DNA from: Rhodothermales bacterium
GTDB taxonomy: Bacteria; Bacteroidota; Rhodothermia; Rhodothermales; UBA10348
DNA length: 64,000 nt
Assembly: GCA_024711125.1 (NCBI GenBank)
Contig: JANJTM010000027.1
Span: 19,584 to 83,583, forward strand
Reading direction: 5' to 3'
Below the pieces are notes generated by a model, which was not told the DNA's origin, searched no databases, and saw nothing but the letters and a program-made list of their open reading frames with translations. Positions within the stretch are counted from its first letter, which is position 1; each line of letters starts with the position of its first letter. A program made the translations under genes and the position numbers. This document shows, one piece after another, positions 45,906 through 55,278 of the stretch.

Positions 45906-48900
45906 TCAGCTCCCCGGTACGACGGAAGCCGAGCCGTTCCCGTTCCCGGGTGCTTCCGCGACAACCGCTGCCGCGGGATGCCGGGCGGGAAACCCCGAAC
46001 CGTCGCCGTCGAACCCGGCCGCCTGCTTCTGGAGCGGGTGGCGGTCGCCGGCGAACGTGTGCGCGAGCCGCTTGGCGACGGAGTCGAAGACGGAGTACAT
46101 CACCGGAACGATCAGAAGCGTCACCACGGTGGCGAACGACAGGCCCGCGATGATGGAAGTGCCCATCGGTCCCCAGAACTGGGTGTTTTCCGAACCCACC
46201 TGGAACGCCGGATCGAGGTCGGCGAGCAGCCCCACGAAATCGATGTTGATGCCGAACGTAAGCGGAATCAGCCCGAGGACCGTGGTGAGCGCGGTGAGCA
46301 GCACCGGTCTGAGGCGCGTCGCACCCGCTTCCACGATGGCCCTTCGTTTCTCCATGCCGCGGGCGCGCAACTGCATCGTGTAGTCGACGAGCACGATCGA
46401 GTTGTTGACGACGATGCCCGCGAGCGAGATGACGCCGATGAACGTCATCAGGCCGAACGGAGTGCGGGTGAGGATGAGTCCCAACAGGACGCCGATCAGG
46501 CTGAATCCGGCAGCCACCATGATGATGAACGGGCCGCTGACCGTGTTGAATTGGGCCACGATGATCAGGAAGACCAGTGCGACCCCGACCGCGAGCACCA
46601 CGCTGAGGAAGCCGAAACTCTCGGCCTGCTCTTCGTTTTCGCCCGTGTAGGCCAGCGAATACCCCGGCGGAACGGATTTCTCGTACTCGGCCAGTTCGGC
46701 CTGGACCTGGGCCAGGATGGCCTGTCCGTTGAACCCGGGCGCGGCCTCGGCGGTCACCGTGGCGACGCGCTGGAGGTCGAGCCGCGTGATCGATCCGAGC
46801 CCGCCGGCCACCTCCAGGTCGGCCACGGCGACGAGCGGAGTCTGGGTGCCCTCCTCGAAGATCGTGAGGTTCTTGAGGCTCTCGAGACTCGCCCGGTCGG
46901 TCTCCTTGAGCCGCACCGTGATGTCGTATTCGTCCTCTCCGTCACGGAATTTTCCGGCCTCGATGCCGTTGATCGCCGAGCGCACGGTGTTGGCGATCTT
47001 GCTCGTCGAAAGCCCGAAGCGGGCCGCGCGCTCCCGGTCGATGCGCACGCGCAGCTCGGGTCGGCCGGTGTTCAGGTTGTTCCGCACGTCGACCAGGCCG
47101 GGAATCGTACCGTCTGCCGAGGCGGCCGTCAGGCGCTGCGTGACATCGTTCGTGAGCCGCACGATGGTCTCGAAGTCCTGTCCCGAGATCTCGATGTTGA
47201 CCGGGGCCCCGACCGGCGGGCCGTTCGAGTCCTTGGTGATCTCGATGTCGGCACCCGGAATGCCGGTCAGCTGCTCGCGGATGCGCGAGATGGTCCGGGT
47301 GGTCGGCTCCTCCCGGTCGGCGAAATCGACCATGTTCAGCGTCACGCGCGACCGCTCGGCGCTGGCCGCCGCGCCGCCGAACTCCTGGTCTCCGCCGACG
47401 CCGACGTTCACGAGCAGGTTCTTGACGTTGTTTCGGGTCTCCGGGCTGCCGGCGAGCAGGTCGTTGAGCCGCGCGTGGACCTCGTCGGCCAGCGCGTCCG
47501 ACGCGTCGATGTTGAGGCCGAGTGGACCCTCGGCCGTGATGCGCACCTGGCGCGGATCCGTATCGGGAAAGAACTCGACCCCGGTCGGCACCGCCACGAA
47601 CATCGCGATGATGACCACGAAGAACCCGAGCGATCCGTTGAGCAGCATCGCCCGGCGGTCCGTGAGCACGAGGTGCTTCCGACGATGGAAGAGAGCGCCG
47701 AGCGCACCGACTGCGACGATGACGACCGGGAGCACGAGCAGCTCGAGGATGGTCGACACGGCGACCTCCCGGGGGCTGAGATACATGACACCGAGCGTGA
47801 CGGCCGAAAGCAGGAGGAACCACAGTCCGGCGCGCACCGAGGAGCGCCCGCCGACGTAGATCACCTCGACCAGGTGAAGGACGACACCGACGACACCCAG
47901 CACGGCCAGTACCATGCCCGGCATCGTGACGACCTGCGAGGCCGTGGTGCCGACGAGCGAGCCGAGGAGAGAACCGACGATCAGCAGCACGACGCCCAGC
48001 GTCAGCGCGGCGAGCACGGAGGTGTTGCGAAGCAGCGCGCGTCGCCCGGAATAGTCGCGGTCCAGCATGCCGTCCAGGAAACTCCGGTACCACTCGACCA
48101 CGCGCGGGAATCCCACCGTCACGAAGCGGTCCCCGAGCGGCTTGAAAAGGCGTACGTGCAGGACGTATACGAGCGGAATGCCGACGCCGAGCACCAACGC
48201 GGTCTTCCAGTTGGCGAGCAGGACGACCAGCGCGACGGCGATCACGAGTCCGACGGCCCAGCGGCGGGCGACGCGCGGAAGCGGTACGCTCGGCTCCGAC
48301 TCGAGCTTGACGAAGATACCCGTGATGACCGGATTGATGAAGAGCGCTACGAAGAGCGAGCACGTCAGCGTGATGATCAGCGTCATCGGCATGTAGCCCA
48401 TGAACTTGCCGATGATGCCCGGCCAGAAGAGCATCGGCACGAACACGGCCACGGTCGTCGCGGTCGAGGCCACGACCGGCAGCGCCACCTCGGCGGTGCC
48501 GAGTCGGGCGGCCTCGAAACGGGAATGCCCCTCCTCGCGATACCGGAAGATGTTCTCCACGATCACGATCGCGTTGTCGACGAGCATGCCGAGCGCGATG
48601 ATGAGCGAGAACAGGATGATGAAATTGAGCGTCTGGCCCATCGCCTGCAGCACGATGAACGAGACGAACATCGAGAGCGGAATGGCGATGCCGACGAGCA
48701 CGGCGTTGCGCACCCCGAGGAAGAAGAGCAGGACCGCGATGACGAAGATCAGGCCCGAGATGATCGAATTCTCGAGGTCGGCGACGAGGGTACGTACGTC
48801 ATCCGACTGGTCTCCGGTGATGACGACGGTCGTGCCGACGGGCAGCGGAAACGCGCCGAGCGTGGCGCGTACGGCGTCGACCGTCTCGATGATGTTGTCG

Positions 48901-49817
48901 CCCGACCGTTTCTTCACGTTCAGCGTGATGACCGGCTGGGTGACGGGGTCTTCGTCGACGAGGACGAGGTTGCCGCTGTCGTCCTCGTCCCGATAGACCG
49001 CGAGCCGCGCGTAGGATTCGCGATCCTTGAACCCGAAGCGCACGTCGGCGAGGTCGCGGACGTACACCGGGATTCCGCCCGGAGACTTCACGACGAGGTC
49101 CTCGATCTCGGCCGGGTCGTCGAATTCGCCGTTGACGCGGACGAGGTAGTTCAGGCGATCGACGTCGACGGATCCGCCGGGTACGTTCGTGTTCTCGTTG
49201 CGTATCGCCTCGACGACGTCGTTGAACGCCAGGTTGTAGCCCTGCAGCGCGTTGAGATCGACGTCGATCTGAACCTCGCGTTCGAGTCCTCCGACGAGGT
49301 CGACTTCCAGCACGCCGGGCACGGTCTCGATCTCATCCTCGAGGTCCTCGGCCACTTCCTTGAGCCGCGGCAGCGGGTAACTCGCCGAGAGGTTGATCGA
49401 GAGGATCGGGAACGTCGAGAAGTCGATCTCTGCGACCATGGGATCCTCGACGTCGCTCGGCAGATCGGTCTTCGCGACGTCGACCTTGTCGCGCACCTTC
49501 GCGAACGCCTCGTCGATGGAAACGTCCGGATTGAACTCGATGACGACCGACGAGACGCCCTCGCTGGAGGTGGAGCGGATCTCCTTGATCCCGTTGATCA
49601 CCTGGACTTCCTGCTCGATCGGCTGCGTGATGAGCGATTCGATGTCGTCCGGCGAGGCGCCCGGGTACACGGTCGTGACGACGATGTACGGCACCTCGAT
49701 GGACGGGGAGGACTCCTTCGGTATCGTCAGGTAGCTGTACAGGCCGCCCAGGGTCAGCAGCACGGTCAGCACGACGATGGTCGTGCGGTGCTTGATGGCG
49801 GCGTTGGTGATCTTCAT
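45906..49817 (-). CDS. RND efflux permease (HAE1-like) with enlarged central membrane region
   Basis: 1303 residues; the usual length is about 1030-1050. KITNAAIKHRTTIVVLTVLL is the first helix; VYPGASPDDIESLITQPIEQEV and GVSSVVIEFNPDVSIDEA are docking/porter segments, and MLVDNAIVIVENIFRY is the TM4 proton-relay segment, with one Asp and an Asn in place of the usual Asp pair. The residues from about 505 to 740 hold extra hydrophobic helices before the second periplasmic half (GVEFFPDTDPRQVRI); a normal family member has about 60 residues there. TM10 reads GIVVNNSIVLVDY. Third gene after tolC and the fusion protein on this strand; substrate unknown. Confidence 0.94.
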   Translation of the reverse strand: MKITNAAIKHRTTIVVLTVLLTLGGLYSYLTIPKESSPSIEVPYIVVTTVYPGASPDDIESLITQPIEQEVQVINGIKEIRSTSSEGVSSVVIEFNPDVSIDEAFAKVRDKVDVAKTDLPSDVEDPMVAEIDFSTFPILSINLSASYPLPRLKEVAEDLEDEIETVPGVLEVDLVGGLEREVQIDVDLNALQGYNLAFNDVVEAIRNENTNVPGGSVDVDRLNYLVRVNGEFDDPAEIEDLVVKSPGGIPVYVRDLADVRFGFKDRESYARLAVYRDEDDSGNLVLVDEDPVTQPVITLNVKKRSGDNIIETVDAVRATLGAFPLPVGTTVVITGDQSDDVRTLVADLENSIISGLIFVIAVLLFFLGVRNAVLVGIAIPLSMFVSFIVLQAMGQTLNFIILFSLIIALGMLVDNAIVIVENIFRYREEGHSRFEAARLGTAEVALPVVASTATTVAVFVPMLFWPGIIGKFMGYMPMTLIITLTCSLFVALFINPVITGIFVKLESEPSVPLPRVARRWAVGLVIAVALVVLLANWKTALVLGVGIPLVYVLHVRLFKPLGDRFVTVGFPRVVEWYRSFLDGMLDRDYSGRRALLRNTSVLAALTLGVVLLIVGSLLGSLVGTTASQVVTMPGMVLAVLGVVGVVLHLVEVIYVGGRSSVRAGLWFLLLSAVTLGVMYLSPREVAVSTILELLVLPVVIVAVGALGALFHRRKHLVLTDRRAMLLNGSLGFFVVIIAMFVAVPTGVEFFPDTDPRQVRITAEGPLGLNIDASDALADEVHARLNDLLAGSPETRNNVKNLLVNVGVGGDQEFGGAAASAERSRVTLNMVDFADREEPTTRTISRIREQLTGIPGADIEITKDSNGPPVGAPVNIEISGQDFETIVRLTNDVTQRLTAASADGTIPGLVDVRNNLNTGRPELRVRIDRERAARFGLSTSKIANTVRSAINGIEAGKFRDGEDEYDITVRLKETDRASLESLKNLTIFEEGTQTPLVAVADLEVAGGLGSITRLDLQRVATVTAEAAPGFNGQAILAQVQAELAEYEKSVPPGYSLAYTGENEEQAESFGFLSVVLAVGVALVFLIIVAQFNTVSGPFIIMVAAGFSLIGVLLGLILTRTPFGLMTFIGVISLAGIVVNNSIVLVDYTMQLRARGMEKRRAIVEAGATRLRPVLLTALTTVLGLIPLTFGINIDFVGLLADLDPAFQVGSENTQFWGPMGTSIIAGLSFATVVTLLIVPVMYSVFDSVAKRLAHTFAGDRHPLQKQAAGFDGDGSGFPARHPAAAVVAEAPGNGNGSASVVPGS

Positions 49818-49839
49818 GGAGGCGTCGGGTAAGACGGAA

Positions 49840-50964
49840 TCAGGAAGCCTGGGTGGCGACCGTCGTCTCGACGACGTCGCCTTCGGTCACGTTGGTCTGG
49901 CCCACGACGATGATCTCGTCCCCGGCGGCGAGGCCCTCCTCGACGACGACACGGCCGCCATAGGAGGCGCCGAGGCGCACGAGACGGCGCTGGGCCCGCC
50001 GGGCGCCCCCGTCCTGCATGACGACGAACACGCTCGAGGTGGTCTCGTCGGCCATGACGGCCGTCTGGGGAATCACGATGCGGTCCTCGAGCCGGGCACG
50101 CACGATGTGCACGTTCGCGATCATGGCGGGCTTGAGCCGTCCGCCGGGGTTGGCCAGGTCGATTTCGATGCGGAAGGACCGGCTGACCGGGTCGATGACG
50201 CGGCTGGCGAACGCGATGCGGCCCTGCCGTTCCTCGACGCCGTACGCCTGGAAGGACACGGTGGCCGTGCTGCCGTCGCGGACGTCGGTGGCATACCGCT
50301 CCGGTACTCCGGCCGCCACGCGGATCGACGCCGTATTGACGATTCGGGCCACCGGAGCGCCGGGCAGCAGTTGCTCGCCCTTCTCTACGAACCGCTCCTC
50401 GACGGTACCGTCGAAGGGTGACCGAACGAGCGTGTTTTCCACCTGCTTCTCGGCCTGGGTTACGAACGCCTCGGCACGGCTGCGCTCGGCCTGTGCCTGC
50501 ACGGCCTGGGTACGCACGTTCTCGAACTCGAGTACGCTGATGATGGAGTCGCGGTAGAGGGCCTCCTGCCGGCGCAGCAGGCTGGCGGCCAGGGTCTCCT
50601 GCGCCCGGGCGACATCGAGCTGCGCTCGGGCCTGCTGCAGCGTGGCGCGCAGCAGCGCGTCGTCGAGCTGGGCGACGATGTCGCCGGCCTTGAGGAACCG
50701 GCCGAGCGGCACGATGGATTCGACCGTTCCACCCGTCTGGGCCGAGAGCGAGGCATCGTTGGGCGCCTCGACGGCGCCCGTCAGCTGGATGACGTCCTCG
50801 AAGGAAGTCGGCTGCAGGCGCAGGGATTCCACGCGAACGACCCGCTGGGCCGGGGCGGCGACGTTCGCGCCGGCATCGCTCGGGGCCGGACCGGGCTCGG
50901 GCGCTCCGCAGCCCGAGACGACTGTGAAGACCAGGAGGGAAAGGAGGAGACTGGGGGCACGCAT
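49840..50964 (-). CDS. RND membrane-fusion lipoprotein (AcrA/HlyD type)
   Basis: 374 residues from ATG 50964; a GTG at 50976 overlaps the tolC stop (GTGA) and is an alternative. The N-terminus ends VVSGC, a lipobox, so the protein is anchored by lipid. The lipoyl-like domain has GGTVESIVPLGRFLKAGDIVAQLDD and later VRSPFDGTVEERFVEKGEQL; the helical hairpin lies between (ARAQLDVARAQETLAASLLRRQ). The beta-barrel has GGRLKPAMIANVHI. It bridges the RND pump and TolC-like channel. Confidence 0.93.
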   Translation of the reverse strand: MRAPSLLLSLLVFTVVSGCGAPEPGPAPSDAGANVAAPAQRVVRVESLRLQPTSFEDVIQLTGAVEAPNDASLSAQTGGTVESIVPLGRFLKAGDIVAQLDDALLRATLQQARAQLDVARAQETLAASLLRRQEALYRDSIISVLEFENVRTQAVQAQAERSRAEAFVTQAEKQVENTLVRSPFDGTVEERFVEKGEQLLPGAPVARIVNTASIRVAAGVPERYATDVRDGSTATVSFQAYGVEERQGRIAFASRVIDPVSRSFRIEIDLANPGGRLKPAMIANVHIVRARLEDRIVIPQTAVMADETTSSVFVVMQDGGARRAQRRLVRLGASYGGRVVVEEGLAAGDEIIVVGQTNVTEGDVVETTVATQAS

Positions 50965-50972
50965 GGGGACGT

Positions 50973-52547
50973 TCACGGGTTGTTGCCGGACGCGGGGGTT
51001 CCGACGGCGGTTTCGTAGGCCGAGCGGGCGACGAGCAGGTCGTGGATGGCCTGGAGGTGGTTCAGCCGGCTCTGGTCGAGCTGGCTTGACGCCTCGCGGA
51101 CCTCCAACGGACTCGCCACGCCTTCCTTCAGGCGTGCCTCGGCGTATTCGTAGTTGAGCGCAGCGCGCTCCACGTTGCGTTCCTGGCTGGCCAGGCGGCG
51201 CCGCGCCGCGACGAGATCGCGCAGGGCGCGGTCGACCTCGATCGTGATGGATTGCGCGAGCAGTTCGCGGTTGATCTTTGCCTTGTCGAGCGCGATGCGG
51301 CGCTGCTGGATGCGCCGGTGGGTCTGCAGTCCGTCGAACAGCGTCCAGCGCAGCTGGAAGCCGACGTTCACGTCCCAGTTCCAGTACGGATCGGCGAAGT
51401 ATCCGTACTCGCGGGTCGAAAAGCGGAACGGATCGGTCGGGTCGGATATCACGCTCAGGCGGTTGTCGGGCACGTTTCCGACCAGCCCCACGTTCGCGAA
51501 CGCCGAGATTTCGGGCAGGTAGGCACTCTGCGCGACCTTCAACTGGATGTGCTCCAGTTCGATCGAGATCATCGACTGCTCGAGGTCGGGCCGGCGGGCC
51601 AGGGCAACCGCGACCGACGTCGGTGCGTCTGCCCGGACGGCGGCATCGGGGTTTTCGGCTTCGAGCGCGCCGCGCAGTGCCACCCGCTGTTCCGACGGGA
51701 TGCCGAGCAGGAGCTTGAGATCGTCGAGCCCCGCCTCGGCATCGTTTCCGGCCTGGACCAGCTGGGTCTCGAGATTGGCGAGTTCGACCTCGGCGCTCAG
51801 GCGCTGGAACTTGGGCGCCACGCCCTCGGCGACCTGGCGGGAGACCTCTTCGAGCGTCGCCCGGGCACGCGAAACGCTCTGGGCGACGACGGCGGCGCGT
51901 TCCTTCGCCAGCAGGCTTCCGTAAAACGCGCGGCGCACGCGGTCGACGAGAAGCTGCTCCTCGCGCTCGACTCCCCGCTCGCTGAGCGGTTTGAGCCATC
52001 GCTGGGCGCCCGTGGCCCCGAGGATGGCCCGCCCGTCGAACAGTTTCTGCGTCACGGTAAGTCCGTTCCTGTACACGTTCGGAATGCGGAACGGGTTGTC
52101 ATCGGGGTCGGAGGCGGGAACGCCGGCCGCGTCGAGCCCGGCCTGGCGTCGCAGGAAGTACTCGGTGAGAGAGATCGGAGCCGTGCCCGGGTCGGGATCG
52201 GTGCGTGCCTGTTCGTTGAAGGCCAGCCAATCGAGGTACCCGAGCGACTGGAACAGCCCGCCGGCGGCCGAGCCCGAAAACGGGTTGACCGACTTCACGT
52301 TGCGGGTGTAGGTGGAGTTGATGTCCACCTGGGGAACGAGCTGGCCCCAGCCCTCGCGCACCAGCGCGTTGGCGTTGTCGATATCGAGTCTCAGGCTGCG
52401 CAACGCGTGGTTGTTCGCGAGGGCGATCTGGATCGCCTCGTCGAGCGTCAGCGTGGCCGGCACGGGGTCCGTCTGCCGCGCCGCGGCGGCGCCGGGCAGC
52501 AGGAGGGTCGTGACCAGCAGAAGGGCGGGGAGGACGCTACGCATCAT
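50973..52547 (-). CDS. TolC family outer-membrane efflux channel
   Basis: 524 residues with a signal peptide (RSVLPALLLVTTLLLPGAAAA). The TolC repeat appears twice: TLTLDEAIQIALANNHALRSLRLD after the signal, and VGFQLRWTLFDGLQTHRRIQQ in the second half. Long coiled helices with regular Leu/Ala spacing lie between, e.g. ELANLETQLVQAGNDAE. It forms the outer-membrane exit duct of the tripartite pump. Its ATG overlaps the tetR stop by 11 bases; the fusion-protein gene follows 8 bases later. Confidence 0.93.
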   Translation of the reverse strand: MMRSVLPALLLVTTLLLPGAAAARQTDPVPATLTLDEAIQIALANNHALRSLRLDIDNANALVREGWGQLVPQVDINSTYTRNVKSVNPFSGSAAGGLFQSLGYLDWLAFNEQARTDPDPGTAPISLTEYFLRRQAGLDAAGVPASDPDDNPFRIPNVYRNGLTVTQKLFDGRAILGATGAQRWLKPLSERGVEREEQLLVDRVRRAFYGSLLAKERAAVVAQSVSRARATLEEVSRQVAEGVAPKFQRLSAEVELANLETQLVQAGNDAEAGLDDLKLLLGIPSEQRVALRGALEAENPDAAVRADAPTSVAVALARRPDLEQSMISIELEHIQLKVAQSAYLPEISAFANVGLVGNVPDNRLSVISDPTDPFRFSTREYGYFADPYWNWDVNVGFQLRWTLFDGLQTHRRIQQRRIALDKAKINRELLAQSITIEVDRALRDLVAARRRLASQERNVERAALNYEYAEARLKEGVASPLEVREASSQLDQSRLNHLQAIHDLLVARSAYETAVGTPASGNNP

Positions 52548-53250
52548 GGGCGTGGGTGCCGGGCTCCGAATCGTTCCGGGGGTGGGCGGGCGCCGTGAGG
52601 AGCCCGTCGAAGAGAATGGTGGTGACGAGGTCCGAGGCTTCGTCCGACGACAGGGACGGTGCCGTGCAGGTACCGATCCGGTCCTGGAGCGCCATCTGCA
52701 TCTGCACGCCCTGGAGGTTGCCGAGGATCATGTGCACGATCGCCTCGGGGGGCAGCGGGCGGATCTCTCCGCTCTCGATGGCCCTCCGAACAGGGACTTC
52801 CAGGGCACCGGCGACCTTGCGCCGCTGTTCGAGGTAGAATCGGACCCTCTCCTCGTCGCCCGAGAAGCCCAGCCTCTGGGCCTCCTTCATCAGGATGCGG
52901 AAGAGCTCGCGGCGTTCGGTGAAATGGGCGAACGCCCGACCGATGAACCGGCGGAACTGGTCCCGGGCCGGTTCGGTCGCGTCCGCGGCGAACGAGCGCT
53001 CGACGAGGTCCCGCAGATCGTCGTAGACGTCCTCGACCACTGCGTGGAGGATTTCCTCCTTTCCGCCGGGAAAATAGTTGTAGAGCGTGCCCTTGCCGAA
53101 TTCGGCGATCTGGGCGATCTCTTCGATCGTGGCGTCGGCGAATCCCTTCTCGGCCAGGACCTGCCGGGCGGCATCCAGCATGGCGGCGCGACGCATTTCG
53201 CGCTCGCGCTCGCGCCGGGGCACGCTTTCGACGGACGTTTCGGCTGTCAT
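52537..53250 (-). CDS. TetR family transcriptional regulator
   Basis: 237 residues. The helix-turn-helix is at about 24-70: AAMLDAARQVLAEKGFADATI, EEIAQIAEFGKGTLYNYFPG. The rest is a ligand-binding helical bundle; no homolog of known ligand can be named. It heads the efflux operon (tetR-tolC-MFP-RND). A perfect TGACCG-AC-CGGTCA palindrome lies 22 bases upstream of its ATG, so the protein most likely represses its own operon until an effector binds. Confidence 0.93.
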   Translation of the reverse strand: MTAETSVESVPRREREREMRRAAMLDAARQVLAEKGFADATIEEIAQIAEFGKGTLYNYFPGGKEEILHAVVEDVYDDLRDLVERSFAADATEPARDQFRRFIGRAFAHFTERRELFRILMKEAQRLGFSGDEERVRFYLEQRRKVAGALEVPVRRAIESGEIRPLPPEAIVHMILGNLQGVQMQMALQDRIGTCTAPSLSSDEASDLVTTILFDGLLTAPAHPRNDSEPGTHAHDA

Positions 53251-53272
53251 GGAACCCGGGACCTGTTAGAAA

Positions 53273-53286
53273 TGACCGACCGGTCA
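53273..53286. promoter_or_regulatory. TetR operator-like palindrome
   Basis: TGACCG-AC-CGGTCA is a perfect 14-base inverted repeat, 22 bases before the tetR ATG (53250). This is the size and position expected for a TetR-family operator that overlaps the promoter of the operon. Binding by the encoded protein is inferred. Confidence 0.6.
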
Positions 53287-53359
53287 GAATGCGACCGATA
53301 CGTCAGTGTCCGCGGGCGGATGCGCCGTTACGGCAAAGAAGACGCGATTCTCCGCGAGT

Positions 53360-54436
53360 TCACACGAAGCGCTCGAGCTGGTGCGCGTACAGGTAGTCGA
53401 CGACCTGTTTCACGTCCTGGGCGTTCTCGCGGTGGCACACGAGTACGGCGTCGCCGGTGTCGACCACGATCGCGTCGTGCATGCCCACCAGCACGACGAG
53501 GCGGTCGTCGGAATGGACGAGGCAGCGCCCGGAGCCCCTCAGGATCGTCTGACCGCGGATCGCGTTGCCGTGCCGATCCTTTTCCGACAGGTCGTACACG
53601 GCTTTCCAGTCCCCGACGTCGCTCCAGCCGAAGGATCCCGGCACCACGTACACCTTGTCGGCCCGCTCCATCACGCCGTAGTCGATCGAGATCGATCGGC
53701 TCGCCTGGAAGGCCTCCAGCACGGCCTCGCTCTCGCGCGGGGTTCCGAAGGCATCCTGAAGCGGCGCGAACGCTTCGTAGGTGTCGGGAAGAAAGTGCTC
53801 CAGCGCGTCGATGATCGTTCGGGCCTTCCAGACGAACATGCCCGAGTTCCACAGGAAATCGCCGGAATCGAGGAAGCGCTCGGCCGTGGCAAGGTCGGGC
53901 TTCTCGGCGAACGCGAGCACGGGATAGGCCGTCGGGTTATCGAAATCGAGTTCGGGCGGCCCGTCGTACTGCACGTACCCGTACCCGGTCGCCGGATGGG
54001 TCGGCGAAATGCCGATGGTGACGAGCGCCCCGTTCTCCTCGGCCCGCTCGATGGCCACCCGAAGGACCTGCTGGAACCGCCGGACATCCGAGATCACGTG
54101 GTCGGCCGGAAGGACCACCATGGTGGCGTCGGGATCCAAGGCCTCCAGCGCGAACGCGGCATAGGCGATGCAGGGTGCCGTGTTCCGGGAAATGGGCTCT
54201 CCGAACACGTTCGCGGGCGGTACCGAAGGCAACTGCGCCCGGGTCTGATCCACGTAGCGCTCGTTCGTCACCACGCGGCAGTTCCCCGGGTCCACGACCC
54301 CGTGCAGCCGGGCGACGGTGTTCTGGAGGAGCGTGGCCTCCCCGAAGACGTTGAGGAACTGCTTGGGGTTGGCGCGGCGGCTGAGGGGCCAGAAGCGGGA
54401 GCCGATGCCGCCCGCCATGATGACAGCGTGGACCAT
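53360..54436 (-). CDS. manC: Mannose-1-phosphate guanylyltransferase (short form)
   Basis: 358 residues. HAVIMAGGIGSRFWPLSRRANPKQFLNVFG is the nucleotidyltransferase start (GGxGxRxxPLS..PKQF), PISRNTAPCIAYAAF and VVLPADHVISD follow, then FAEKPDLATAERFLD and FLWNSGMFVWKA, and SIDYGVMERADKVYVVPGSFGWSDVGDW. The isomerase domain of bifunctional enzymes is absent. It makes GDP-mannose for glycan synthesis. A promoter-like TACCTTAC lies at 54458-54465. Confidence 0.94.
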   Translation of the reverse strand: MVHAVIMAGGIGSRFWPLSRRANPKQFLNVFGEATLLQNTVARLHGVVDPGNCRVVTNERYVDQTRAQLPSVPPANVFGEPISRNTAPCIAYAAFALEALDPDATMVVLPADHVISDVRRFQQVLRVAIERAEENGALVTIGISPTHPATGYGYVQYDGPPELDFDNPTAYPVLAFAEKPDLATAERFLDSGDFLWNSGMFVWKARTIIDALEHFLPDTYEAFAPLQDAFGTPRESEAVLEAFQASRSISIDYGVMERADKVYVVPGSFGWSDVGDWKAVYDLSEKDRHGNAIRGQTILRGSGRCLVHSDDRLVVLVGMHDAIVVDTGDAVLVCHRENAQDVKQVVDYLYAHQLERFV

Positions 54437-54457
54437 GGAGTCTCGAAATCGTGACCC

Positions 54458-54465
54458 GTAAGGTA
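54458..54465 (-). promoter_or_regulatory. Putative -7 (TAnnTTTG-like) element before manC
   Basis: Minus-strand TACCTTAC, 21 bases before the manC ATG in the 216-base divergent gap. It agrees with the TAnnTT core of other candidates in the window. No -33 TTTG is seen, so confidence is low. Confidence 0.28.
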
Positions 54466-54652
54466 CACACGAGAGGCGTTACGGCACTGTCACCATCGGG
54501 GTGTACAGGATTGTGGACGATGTGCACGGCGCCCACCGCGCAGATTGACCGGAAATCGATGAATCGCGCCCGGAGGAGAGGATGGCGCAGGCTTTGAAGG
54601 GACACGGGGAGAAACCAGGTCCCTACTCCCAACCAATCCATCGAGGCCCGCC

Positions 54653-55162
54653 ATGAAAACCCGCCACGTACGCTGGATGGCGCTCCTGCTGCTCTTGGGC
54701 ACCTCCGGGTGCATCGTAGAGGAATCCATCGGTCCGCAGGGCCCGCCGGGAAATGCCAACGTATTCACGCTGAACTTCCTCTTCACGATGCGGGAGGCCG
54801 CCTTCAACGGTTCGGTCGCCTCGGTGCAGTACGACGTGCCCGACCTGACCCGCTCGGTCGTGGAGAACGGGGCCGTGCTGCTGTTCTTCCGGGACCAGGG
54901 GACGTGGACCGCGATGCCGTACACGTTCGGCGTCGAGTCCCCGGACCTGCCGGCGGTCGACTACACCGTCTCGATGGGTTTCGGCTACGAGGTGGGCTTC
55001 CTCGAGGTCTTCTACGAGGCGTCCAACGAGACCGTCGCGCTCGAGCGCCTGCCCGACCGGGAGATGAAGGCCGTGGTCATCGACGGCTGGTACTACGGCA
55101 AGAAGGGCACCGACCTGACCGACTGGGAGACGGTGAAGGCGCTGTTCGACCTGGAGGACTGA
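54653..55162 (+). CDS. Small lipoprotein with collagen-like GPQGPPG start, function unknown
   Basis: 169 residues. The signal RHVRWMALLLLLGTSGC ends in a lipobox (TSGC). The mature protein begins IVEESIGPQGPPGNAN, one short Gly-Pro-rich run like the stub of a collagen-type repeat. The remainder has alternating strands (YTVSMGFGYEVGFLEVFYEAS) and looks like a beta-sandwich. It is probably an outer-membrane-facing lipoprotein; similar small GPxGPxG lipoproteins occur in Bacteroidota. It is followed by a strong terminator-like hairpin. Confidence 0.75.
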   Translation: MKTRHVRWMALLLLLGTSGCIVEESIGPQGPPGNANVFTLNFLFTMREAAFNGSVASVQYDVPDLTRSVVENGAVLLFFRDQGTWTAMPYTFGVESPDLPAVDYTVSMGFGYEVGFLEVFYEASNETVALERLPDREMKAVVIDGWYYGKKGTDLTDWETVKALFDLED

Positions 55163-55187
55163 CCGCGCGTTGCGCGAGCACGGCAGG

Positions 55188-55225
55188 GGGCCGGACGGGT
55201 TGACCCGTTCGGCCCTTTCCGTTTC
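55188..55225 (+). terminator. Rho-independent terminator
   Basis: GGGCCGGACGGGT (55188-55200) pairs with ACCCGTTCGGCCC (55203-55215) through a TG loop with one G-U pair, a 13-bp stem. TTTCCGTTTC follows. It lies 25 bases after the lipoprotein stop and is the clearest terminator in the window. Confidence 0.8.
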
Positions 55226-55278
55226 AGGTTCCCGGGTTCGGGTCGATACGCTCGGAAGTCCCGTTATCGGTTTCCGTC

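Noticed and set aside
45978..49832. A plus-strand open frame of about 1284 codons antisense to the RND pump gene
   Set aside because: It has charged low-complexity composition (HDERAADRVELGHDDQ-like) and no recognisable domain; the minus-strand pump is clear. Long antisense frames are expected in GC-rich DNA.
50977..51999. Upstream extension of the membrane-fusion protein frame on the minus strand
   Set aside because: It lies within the tolC gene, has Arg/Pro-rich shadow composition, and the lipobox signal after 50964 gives the natural start.
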